Source of the DNA: Rheum nobile
Lineage: Eukaryota > Streptophyta > Magnoliopsida > Caryophyllales > Polygonaceae
DNA: 64,000 nt
Reading direction: 5' to 3'
Assembly (NCBI GenBank): GCA_027886185.1
Contig: WOAB01000476.1
Location: forward strand, 3,844,001-3,908,000
This document shows positions 52,669 through 62,360 of the stretch, in pieces; positions within the stretch are counted from its first letter, which is position 1; each line of letters opens with the position of its first letter. A model generated the notes under the pieces. The model searched no databases. It was not told the DNA's origin and worked only from the letters and a program-made list of their open reading frames with translations. Both the position numbers and the translations under genes were made by a program.

Positions 52669-54097
52669 TTAAAAAAAAACAGTTTGATTCACGATTTTCT
52701 CATTGATAGAACTAGTGAGATCATCCAGTTTACTCATGATTTCAAGAAGCATAGTAGAGGTGATCTTTTCAGAGTCAGTGAGAGAAACAACATAATCAAT
52801 AGCATGCATGGGTTCCTTTTCATGAGTTAAACATGAATCACATTTCTTAGATGAACTAGAAAGTAATTTTTCAGTTTTATCAAGTTTCTTGCTCCAAACA
52901 GAATTTTCAGTAGATAAACATGAGATCTCATCTTCACATTCTTCTAATCTTTCCTGAAGGGAACTATTTTCCTTTCCAAGTTTCTTAATGATCTTGATCA
53001 ATTGTTTCTTATCACATTCAAGAAGAGATTTAGTAAAGTCAGAAGAGGATACCTCAGAGTCATCTGATTCGGTTGTATCCTCCTTAACCATTAAGCACCT
53101 TCCTTCAGAGATTTCATTCAGATCCAGTTCCCCATCTGAGTCCTCTGAGTCATCTCCAAAAGTAGCGAATAGAGCTTTCTTCTTCATAGGCTTGTCATCT
53201 TCATTTAAGTTCTTTGGACAATTCTTAGCAAGATGTCCCCTTTCCTTGCATTGATAACAAGCATACTCTAAGAGATCTCTCTTCTGGAAGGATCTCTTGT
53301 ACTTTCCCTTGATGAAGTGCTTCTTGATATGCTTAGTGACAAGAGCGGTCATCTCGTCTTTTTCTTCTTCTTCAAGATCCGAGTTTTCTTCCTCCATTTC
53401 CAATCTTGAGAAGGCCTTTGAGATTTTTAAAGCAATTCCCTTCTCCATTTTCTTGGCAGAACTCATCATGAGAGCCTCTCTTTCTTCAACTTCAAGTTTC
53501 CCTATGATCTGAGTTAAGGGAAGACTTTGAATTCCAGGGGTAGTCTTTAAGACTCTCTTGATGAGGGTGAACTTTGAGTTGAGTCCGTTGATGATGACTA
53601 GAGATTTAGACCATTCATCAAGCTTAACACTAGCGTTGGTGTGTTTGGTAACAAGTCTAGTGAAACGAGAGTGATACTGAGAGATGTTTTTTGTTTCAAA
53701 CATTTCGAATGTGTGGTACTCTCCTTCTAGAGCGAACTTTCTTCTCTCTTTTGAGCTCATCACTTCCTTCATGCATCTCCTTGAGAGCTGTCCAGATACC
53801 TTTGGCGGTTTCAATTCCTATCACCTTGTCCATGTCTTCTCTTGTCAACCCATTGAGAATGAGTTGACGAGCCTCAACATTCTTTTCCTTGATGGTGTAG
53901 TACTCAGGCTTACAATCTGCTTCAGCTAAATCCTTAGGAATAACGCCATCACCATTTTCAATCACGCACCAACACTGATAGTCAATGGTTTGAATGTGGT
54001 TTGTCATGCATTTCTCCCACCATTCTTCTTCTCCCTTCTTCCGAGTGTGAGGCTTGTTGATTGAGATCCCCAAATCAAATTCGCTTGCACTAGACAT
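52669..54097 (-). pseudogene. Sirevirus E4 gag, one frameshift
   Basis: ATG at 54097, 39 bp inside the PBS. The first 402 nt encode EEEWWEKCMTNHIQTIDYQ and TAKGIWTALKEMHEGSDEL. A frameshift near 53750 leads into the second frame (to 52669), with HTFEMFETKNISQYHSRFTR, a CCHC knuckle CYQCKERGHLAKNC, acidic stretches and a C-terminal coiled coil. Architecture matches the E3 gag, but sequence similarity is modest, so E3 and E4 are different Sirevirus families. Confidence 0.8.
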
Positions 54098-54135
54098 CCT
54101 GAAATCTGTAAACTAACACAAATCTAGAGTGCCTA

Positions 54136-54146
54136 CTCTGATACCA
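54136..54146 (-). promoter_or_regulatory. PBS of Sirevirus E4
   Basis: The minus strand reads TGGTATCAGAG immediately inside the LTR, complementary to initiator tRNA-Met. Confidence 0.85.
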
Positions 54147-54148
54147 AT

Positions 54149-54357
54149 TGATCGTAGGTGTTAGTAATCAAAGGGAACTGAGGCTTCGGAGAAGTTCAGT
54201 TCCTTAGCAGCAGAAATAAGTATCTTAACAGATTCAAGATAAGTTCCTTAGAGTGAGAACCTTTGATAACCAACTAGTTATCCAGGATAAACCCACTACC
54301 TCTCTTTCGAAAGGATTTCAAAGTCTACTTATTTTATTCAAGCTTCGATTACAATCA
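54149..54357 (-). repeat. 5' LTR of Sirevirus E4, truncated
   Basis: Starts TGATCGTAGGTG next to the PBS; after about 209 bp it meets chromovirus integrase sequence. No second copy of this LTR is present, since the 3' end of E4 was removed at 46521. Confidence 0.65.
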
Positions 54358-55650
54358 AGGCATCAAGTCAAGTGGTGTAATGGGGTTGCGCCCATAAACC
54401 ACCTCAAAATGAGTCTTCTTGGTGGCTGAATGCACCGAGCGGTTGTATGCAAATTCTATGAATGCTAGGCACTCTTCCCACCTGTGTAAGTTAATAGACA
54501 AAAGAGAGCGCAAAAGAGAACCAAGGGTACGATTCACTACCTCGGTTTGTCCATCCGTTTGTGGATGACAAGTGGTGGAGAAGAGCAACTTTGTGCCCAA
54601 CTTAGCCCAAAGCGTCTTCCAAAAATAGCTCAAGAATTTGACATCACGATCTGAAACAATTGACCTAGGGACTCCATGCAATCTCACAATATTATCAAAG
54701 AAAAGACTAGCTACATGAGATGCATCATCAGTTTTGTGGCATGCGATAAAATGAGCCATTTTCGAGAACCGATCTACCACAACATATATGGAGTCCCTCC
54801 CCCTCTTAGATCGAGGTAATCCCAACACAAAATCCATGGAAATGTCTTCCCAAGGAACTTGTGGAATAGGAATGGGAGTGTACAAACCATGCGGTTGTAC
54901 CCTAGACTTGGCACGCAAACAAGTCACACATGAAGCACAAAATTTCTCAACGTACTTAAGCATGCGTGGCTAATAGAAATGCTCCCTAAGTACATGCAAA
55001 GTTTTCATTACCCTAAAGTGCCCCATGAGACCACCACCGTGGACCTCTTGTACTAGCAAATGCCGAATAGATCCCTTAGGCACACACAATCTAGGACCCT
55101 TAAACAAAAAGCCATCATGCAAGTAGAATTGGTCCTTACTTCCCTTAGCTAAGCATGCTTGAAAAATATCATGGAAATCAGCATCATCCACATACAATTC
55201 ACGCATAAAAGCAAATCCAAGCAACTTAGCATCAAGAAGGGAAAGAAGTGCATACCTCCTAGAAAGGGCGTCGGCGATGACGTTTTCCTTGCCCTTCTTA
55301 TGCTTGATGACATAAGGGAAGGATTCAATAAACTCGACCCACTTGGCATGGCGCTTGTTGAGCTTGCTTTGCCCCTTGAGATATTTCAGCGCCTCGTGGT
55401 CGGAATGGATCACAAACTCGCGCGGCAATAGGTAGTGTTGCCACACCTTGAGAACCCGGACAAGGGCGAGCAATTCTTTGTCATAGGTGGGATACTTCAG
55501 TTCAGCCCCACCCAATTTCTCGCTGAAATACGCCATGGGTTTGCCCTCTTGCATAAGCACGCCGCCCAAGCCAATGCCCGACGCATCACACTCAATTTTG
55601 AACATCTTGTTGAAGTCGGGCAAGACAAGGAGAGGTGCTTGTGTGAGCTT
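54355..55650 (-). pseudogene. Chromovirus pol, second half: RNase H and integrase
   Basis: From 55650: TQAPLLVLPDFNKMF, RNase H with IECDASGIGLGGVLMQ, TYDKELLALVRVLKVWQHYL, HSDHEALKYLKGQ and ENVIADALSRR; integrase zinc part (EVHGGGLMGHF...CASCVTCLRAKS) and core with Asp in MDFVLGLP, Asp in VSDRDVKF and Glu in DGQTEVVNRTL. A TAG near 54976 replaces the Trp expected after HFY. The core ends near YGRNPITPLDLMP at 54357, where E4's LTR begins; the C-terminus or chromodomain is lost. The first half of this pol lies beyond the Athila insertion at 62361-63971. Confidence 0.85.
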
Positions 55651-57059
55651 TGATCGGCACTATTGTATAGTGTATTTCTAGGGGTTGTTACCAGTTTTGA
55701 GGTGCCATTTGGATGGATTTAGAGCACAATTGTGGAGTTGAGAGTTAGAGACTAGAAGTGAAGAAATCATGGGATTTACAGAGGTTTGAAGTGCATTGAA
55801 GAGTAGAAGAACAGTGGGCTGAATTCAAATGGTTCGTTCTCTTTACTCAGATGTCCAAATGGAGTGATTCCAATTCGAGGAGTTAGATATTGAAGTCTAC
55901 TACAAGTCCTCAAAATATGAGCACAATCCTAGTTGGGAATCAAACGTTATGGCGTTTTTTACGGAAGTGTCACAGAAGCTGAGAAGTCGTCGCCACCGCA
56001 CCCCGCGGTGGGATGGCCGCACCCGCGGCGAGCACAACAAAAGCGAGGATATAGATCTGGAAGACCACCGCACCCCACGGGGGGTATCACCGCACCCGCG
56101 GTGGAGACGCACTGAAGACTTTTTCCGGATTTATTTCCGAGATTTCTTATTTCCTTTTATTTTATTTCTGAAACTTTGTTTCCAAGTTTGTTATTTTCTT
56201 TTCTTTATTTCCTTATTATTTCCTTAGTATTTAACTTAAGTTTAAGACTCTTTTAGAGGGAATCGATTCTTTAACCCTAGTTTCCACTTTTCATAGTTTT
56301 TCTCTCACAAACCTTATGGAGAACTAAACCTCCATTGTTTCACTTGACAGTTTGAAGCCAACAATTGTTTGGTTGTGAGTTTTCTACTCTTGTTCTATTT
56401 CCTATCTAGTTGTATTAATTCTCTTATGCTTGAATGTTTATTGGTTTATATTGATTTATCTAGACTGATCACCTAGGTTTATTGATATCTTCCTAATAGC
56501 TAGGACTTGTGATTCCGGGTTCGGGTTGCATATCTAGTAGTACACACGATTTACATAAGTGGATTGCGAGTGTTCATCGTGAGAGATAGTTAATTGCATG
56601 TTATAGTAACGGGTTATTTCTATTGCATGTATCTTGTTGAATCCTTGGTTGAATGCTTTTGCTTTATTGAATCTTGAAGGTTTTTGGGTTTGATTTATTA
56701 ATAAGTACTATTAGGGCTGGTAGAACTAATAGTTACCTAAGATCGGGATAAGAACAACTAAAGAAAAGATAAGAACTTGAGATTAATAGAATTCAGTGAT
56801 CAACCATATCTTTTGTTGTGTGGATCTTTGTCAAGTGTGGCGCCTTCCTTATATCATATTCACATCATTTACTTTGTTTTCTTGCTTTATTTACTTGGTT
56901 CGAAATACTACAAACCCCCCTAGTTCCTAGTTGGTGAATTGAAAAACACAAGAATTGATAACCTGATTCCCTTGGGTTCGACCCTGACTTGCTTGCTATA
57001 CTCTATTTAGTAGGTACTTTAGGATTTCTTTGATTAGGCATACGACTTTAAGCCTGTCA
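55651..57059 (+). repeat. 5' LTR of the Athila element (1409 bp)
   Basis: TGATCGGCACTATTG... to ...AGCCTGTCA. It carries four GC hairpins at 55993-56103: motifs 1, 2 and 4 are intact (CACCGCACCC(C)GCGGTG type), and motif 3 at 56065 has lost its right arm. The rest is AT-rich. Confidence 0.9.
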
Positions 57060-57063
57060 AATT

Positions 57064-57081
57064 TGGCGTCGTTGCCGGGGA
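57064..57081 (+). promoter_or_regulatory. PBS of the Athila element (tRNA-Asp type)
   Basis: TGGCGTCGTTGCCGGGGA differs by one base (T for C) from the complement of the plant tRNA-Asp 3' end, the established Athila primer. Confidence 0.85.
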
Positions 57082-57139
57082 GTCAAAATTTCTGTGTTTG
57101 TGTGTTTGTTTGTTACCACCTTTGGTGTTGACCTATCTT

Positions 57140-58935
57140 ATGGTCGACACCCATGCTATTGATAGTCCACTTGTTTATTTAGATCCAGAGATCGACAGGA
57201 CGTTCCACAGGAACCGCAGAGAACACACCGCCCTACAAGTTGCAATGGGTGACCAAACACTTCGGCAATTGACTGCGCCGAATCTGACTATGCAACCACT
57301 AGTTGTGACAATCCCCGCCATAGGAGATGGCGTGAATTTTGAACTGAAGCCGGGGCTGATTCATTTGCTCCCAACTTTCCATGGGCTGGCTGGAGAGGAC
57401 CCAATCAAGCATATGGGTAAATTCCACACTGTCTGCATGAGCATGAAACCGGCGAACGTCACTGAGGAGCAAATCAAGATGAGAGCTTTCGGGTTCACCC
57501 TCAAAGACGCAGCCGATGATTGGTACTACCATCTTTCCACTGGAAGTATAGACACTTGGAACAAGCTTCACAAGGCCTTTCTTGAAAAATACTTTCCCGC
57601 CAAGAAGGCGAATAGCTTGAAGAAGGCTATAAGCAACATTGCGCAAGAGGAGGACGAGACTCTATACGAGTATTATGAGAGGTTCAAGAGACTTTGCTCA
57701 AGCTGCCCATTCCACGGATACACAAATCAAGATCTAGTGCTTCATCTTTACAATGGTCTGTTGGACAATGAAAGAAGGATTGTTGGCATTGCATGTGGTG
57801 GCAACATTCTTAACACAACTCCGGGGGCATCCATGGAAAAGATTCAGGAGATGGCAGAGGGGACAAGAAATTTCGATAGAACTGAGAGGAGTCAATGCTG
57901 TGAACTCCAATCGCTCAGAGCTAGCAAGCGAGATTGCCGAATTGAAGGACATGGTGAGGAGACTAACACTGCAAGGAACTCCTCAACAACTCAAAGCATA
58001 TGGGATTTGTGCTGATCAATTCCACCCCACCGATGCATGTCCTCAATTGCAAGATGATCCGAATGCTGAGGTGAACCATGTAGGGGGTTATGGACCTCCA
58101 AGACCTCGGAACGATCCATACTCCAGCACTTATAATCCGGGGTGGAGAGACCACCCGAATTTCAGATGGAGGGATGAACCGAATCAATAACAACAGCCTC
58201 AGTTTCAACAACAACAACAGCCAAGACCTCAATTTCTACAAAGGTCGCAAGATCCACAACCGGGTACGTCTGCTTCAACTGAAGATATGCTCCAATCTTT
58301 GACGAAACATTTCACTACTCATGTTCAAGCTACGGGGTCAAGCATAAAGAATTTGGAGATACAGATGAGCCAAATGGCTGAAGCCATCACGAGGATCGAT
58401 GAAAAGATGTCGGGAAATCTACCATCTCAAAAGGTAGTTAACCCATGGGCAAATGTTAGTGCTGTAACCCTCCGAAGTGGAAAGCAATTGTCTGTCGCTC
58501 CTAGTGCTGAGAATGACGATTCAGGAGAAGAAGAGTTTCTGGAGGATCACCGCACCCAGCGGCAAGACGACCACACCCGCGGCGAGAATGAAGAAGAGGA
58601 ACATAATGCTTTGTCGAGTCCACCGCACCCCAAGGTGACGGTACTATTTCTCGAGATTTTTCTGGGGATGCACCGCACCCCGTGGTGGCTTCTGACCGCA
58701 CCCGCGGTGAATCTTCTGGAGTTGTTAACGAGCCTTATGTGGACACCTACGTTCGTCCATACTTTCCTCCTCTCGGTTTCGAAAAGCCACCCGCCCCATT
58801 CCCAGAGGCGCTCAAGGAGAGAAGGGTCATCGACACCAAGGACCTTTTCGAAACATTCAGCAAGTGCGAGGTAAACATCCCATTACTCAAACTTGTTAAA
58901 AGTATTCCCAAATATGCCCGCTTCTTGAAGGAACT
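57140..58935 (+). pseudogene. Athila gag
   Basis: ATG at 57140. The capsid part has NFELKPGLIHLLPTFHGLAG, EDPIKHMGKFHTVC, MRAFGFTLKDAADDWYYHL, TWNKLHKAFLEKYFPAKK and LYEYYERFKRLCSSCPFHGY, the Athila gag pattern. A frameshift near 57840 and a TAA at 58188 (CAA expected in a Gln run) follow. Then come a Gln/Pro-rich stretch, a coiled coil (IQMSQMAEAITRIDEKM) and TLRSGKQL. Between 58548 and 58709 the coding sequence is loaded with CACCGCACCC-GCGGTG hairpins and the frame changes; after it VRPYFPPLGFEK and VNIPLLKLVKSIPKYARFL are again typical of the gag-protease linker. Confidence 0.85.
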
Positions 58936-59487
58936 TTGCACAAACAGAAGCAGAAGAAAAAGAAGCAGGTCCAGGTGAGCGAGCAAGTATTCGCTGTGTT
59001 TCAAAGGCGTATGCCCAAGAAGTGCAGTGATCCAGGTATGTTCTCTATCCCTTGCATCATTGGTGAAACAAAAATTGATAAAGCTATGCTAGATCTTGGT
59101 GCAGCTATTAATGTCTTACCATTGTCATTTTATGAGTCTCTTAGTCTGCCATCACTACAGGACACTAGGCTAGTTATTCAATTAGCTGATGAAACCAATG
59201 TCTACCCGAAAGGGGTTGTTGAAGATGTCCTCGTTATGGTAGATAAGCTGATTTTTCCCACTGATTTTTATGTTCTTGATATGGGTGGTGGTACAGGTGC
59301 ACATATGCTGTTAGGTAGACCTTTCATGAAAGCTGCAAATACCACAATTGATGTCAGAAGTGGGAAATTAACTATGGAATTTGATGGGGATGGAGTTGAA
59401 TATAACATATATGATATGAAACCTGTCATGAATGCCTCTTTAAACTTTGTTGATGTAATGAGTCCGAACCCTTTGGATGAATTGTAA
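58936..59487 (+). pseudogene. Athila aspartic protease
   Basis: Open for 183 codons. It has CSDPGMFSIPCIIGETKID, the active-site-like MLDLGAAINVLPLSFYESL (Athila proteases have DLGAS; here DLGAA), VYPKGVVEDVLVMVDKLIF, PTDFYVLDM and MLLGRPFMKAANTTIDV. It is shifted against the gag frame near 58950 in an A-rich run. After the stop at 59487 the frame continues to MVQAPEVE (about 59650-59673), the short motif that normally precedes RT; RT itself is missing. Confidence 0.85.
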
Positions 59488-59673
59488 CCTATAATAGAGG
59501 ATTACATAGTTGACTTGTCTGTCGGTATTACTGTATCTTCTAACCTACAGGAAGTCACGGCTTCATTGGATGAGAAGGGTGAGTCTCCTACTTCTCTTTT
59601 GGGCATTGGCCCCACTGTGCTAACTCCGAGCGAGAAGCTCGTCCCCTCTATGGTGCAGGCCCCTGAAGTTGAG

Positions 59674-60955
59674 GCTAACGCCCCCCTGATCGATCTAAGT
59701 ATGGGGGGGAGGCGACTAAGAAGGTCAAGGTGGAGGAGCCGCTGAAGAAGAGGAATGGTCTAAGATTCAAACCTTTCCATGATTGGTTCAGAAAGGAGGT
59801 GCTGAATGAGAGGGTTCCTAAGGAACCTGATGCTATGGATTGAGATTGTCTGAGTCCCATGTCGAGCCAACGACATTAACTAAGGCGCTGCTCGGGAGGC
59901 AACCCGAGTTCTTTCTTTCTCTTATCTTTGTGGTTTCATAGCTAGGTAGTTTGTTTTTGTTTTTTTTGTTTCGTTTCGCCTGTGCACTAACACGCAGGTA
60001 CGAAAGAAAAGGTTCAATGGAGGGTTCTGGAGAGCTCACCGCACCCGCGGTGGGCACCCCTTTACTTTCTGCATTTCTAAAAAAAAAATCTCCGAAAAAA
60101 CCTTAAATGGGGATAAAAAAAAAAGGGAAAAAAAAATTCGGAAAAAAAAAACAAAAAAGAGTTCTACCGTAGGCCAGCTGTCCGGAGTTCCCCATGGAGA
60201 AGGTGCGCATCATGTTGTCAAGGAGGAGACATTAGCCCCACACATTGGTTGACAACGATGATGACCCTACAATCGACAGTTGAAGAGGAGGAACACCAGG
60301 GCCCACACCACGAACACATCTGGGCCCATTTTTTGTGTTCATTGAAGGCCGTGCAGCCCCGAATTATTTGATATACCACTATTCACCAAAGTGGTTTCCT
60401 TTTGGTTGCACGTTAGGAGAAGATTATTGATTAAGAAGATCCCGCGCAATACCAGAGACCTGAGCGTTCATTGTTTTACTGCCAGCAACAACGTACGTCT
60501 CCAAGCCAACTCAGCGGCGTCTGTGAGTTATTTTTTGCTCTTCCATGTGCTTCCACTCTTTTGTCTTTCATTACATTGAGGACAAGAAGAAGAGTGATTT
60601 TTAGGAATCATCATTTTACCTGGCGTGGCGACATAAGAAGAGATGATATAAGGAGGATTCGGGTAGGTCACTCTGGGAGGCATAAGAAGATAGATGGGAG
60701 ATTAGGATTAGATTTTATTCACTCTATGGTGTTCGGGATAAGCTTAGGGGAAGTACTCTGCTTTCCTTTTAGCTTTGGTGTGTGGTGTTGTATTATTGTA
60801 TGTTGTGTTGTGCTGTGCTTATTGTGTTGGTACCTGGAGTTTATTATTAGGTGAGATTCTTGGAGGGATTGATTTTTCTATGCTTCCTGAAACCTTGGGG
60901 ATTGATTGAAGGAGTAGGTTGACTTTAGTTTACTCGAGGACGAGTAAGGTTTAAG
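59674..60955 (+). other. Athila 3' region after the RT-integrase deletion
   Basis: Right after MVQAPEVE the sequence passes to GLRFKPFHDWFRKEVLNE (one frame, about 59758-59811) and then to CCAACGACATTAACTAAGGC...GGGAGGCAACCCGAG (59867-59910), a block I recognise from the region after pol in Athila elements. 59940-60160 is A-rich and low complexity, with one hairpin at 60037-60053. No env-like ORF is visible in the remaining 0.8 kb. Confidence 0.6.
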
Positions 60956-60966
60956 CATGGGGGATT
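60956..60966 (+). promoter_or_regulatory. Polypurine tract of the Athila element
   Basis: CATGGGGGATT lies directly before the TGATTGGCAC start of the 3' LTR. Confidence 0.75.
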
Positions 60967-62360
60967 TGATTGGCACTATTTTATAGTATATTTCTAGGGG
61001 TTATTACCAGTTTTGAGGTGCCATTTGGATGGATTTAGAGCACAATTGTGTAGTTGAGAGTTAGAGACTAGAAGTGAAGAAATCATGGGATTTACAGAGG
61101 TTTGAAGTGCATTGAAGAGTAGAAGAACAGTGGGCTGAATTGAAATGGTTCATTGTCTTTACTCTGATTCCAATTCGAGGAGTTAGATCTTGAAGTCTAC
61201 TACAAGTCCTCAAAATATGAGCGCAATCCGAGTTGAGAATCAAAAGTTATGGCGTTTTTACGGAAGTGTCACAGAAGCTGAGAAGTCGTCGCCACCGCAC
61301 CCCGCGGTGGGATGGCCGCACCCGCGGCGAGCACAACAGAAGCGAGGATATAGATTCTGGAAGACCACCGCACCCCGCGGTGGGTATCACCGCACCCGCG
61401 GTGGAGACGCGCTGAAGACCTTTTCCGGATTTATTTCTGAGATTTCTTATTTCCTTTTATTTTATTTCTGAAACTTTGTTTCCAAGTTTGTTATTTTCTT
61501 TTCTTTGTTTCCTTATTATTTCCTTAGTATTTAAGTTAAGTTTAAGACTCTTTTAGAGAGAATCGATTCTTTAACCCTAGTTGCCACTTTTCATAGTTTT
61601 TCTCTCACAAACCTTATGGAGAACTAAACCTCCATTGTTGCACTTGACAGTTTGAAGCCAGCAATTGATTGGTTATGAGTTTTCTACTCTTGTTCTATTT
61701 CCTATCTAGTTGTATTAATTCTCTTGTGCTTGAATGTTTATTGGTTTATGTTGATTTATCTAGACTGATCACCTAGGTTTATTGATATCTTCCTAATAGC
61801 TAGGACTTGTGATTTCGGGTTCGGGTTGCATATCTAGTAGTACACACGATTTACATAAGCGGGTTGCGAGTATTCATCGTGAGAGAGAGTTAATTGCATG
61901 TTATAGTAACGGGTTGTTTCTATTGCATATATCTTGTTGAATCCTTGGTTGAATGCTATTGCTTTGTTGAATCTTGAAGGTTTTCGGGTTTGATTTAGTA
62001 ATAAGTACTATTAGGGCTGGTAGAGCTAATAGTTACCTAAGATAGGGATAAGAACAACTAAAGGAAAGATAAGAACTTGAGATTAATAGAATTCAGTGAT
62101 CAACCATATCTTTTGTTGTGTGGATCTTTGTCAAGTGTGGTGACTTCTTCATATCATATTCACATCCTTTACTTTGTTTTCTTGCTTTATTTACTTGGTT
62201 CGAAATACTACAAACCCCCCCTAGTTCCTAGTTGGTGACTTGAAAAACACAAGAATTGATAACCTGATTCTCTTGGGTTCGACCCTGACTTGCTTGCTAT
62301 ACTCTATTTAGTAGGTACTTTAGGATTTCTTTGATTAGGCATACGACTTTAAGTCTGTTG
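60967..62360 (+). repeat. 3' LTR of the Athila element (1394 bp)
   Basis: Matches 55651-57059 throughout, with scattered substitutions and small indels. All four GC hairpins (61292-61404) are intact, including the third, which is damaged in the 5' LTR. The final two bases are TG where the 5' LTR has CA. Confidence 0.9.

Larger units (their letters stand above)
46521..54357 (-). mobile_element. Sirevirus E4 (gag-PR-IN-RT-RH-ORF2), both ends truncated
   Basis: The order gag, protease, integrase, RT, RNase H on one strand defines Ty1/copia; an extra ORF after RNase H and long coiled-coil gag define the Sirevirus type. It is broken by frameshifts in gag, RT and ORF2 and lacks its 3' LTR. Confidence 0.85.
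55651..62360 (+). mobile_element. Athila-lineage element, non-autonomous, inserted in the chromovirus pol
   Basis: Two LTRs of about 1.4 kb (TGATYGGCAC...) in direct orientation, a tRNA-Asp-type PBS, gag, protease and a polypurine tract, flanked by AGCTT at 55646-55650 and 62361-62365. RT, RNase H and integrase are missing. Removing it and one AGCTT restores an uninterrupted chromovirus reading frame at the join, which confirms borders and TSD. Confidence 0.9.

Noticed and set aside
57299..57646. Antisense ORFs within gag and pol genes, e.g. 57299-57646, 26780-27055, 63242-63661
   Set aside because: Shadows of coding sequence on the other strand; no own domains, introns or conservation.
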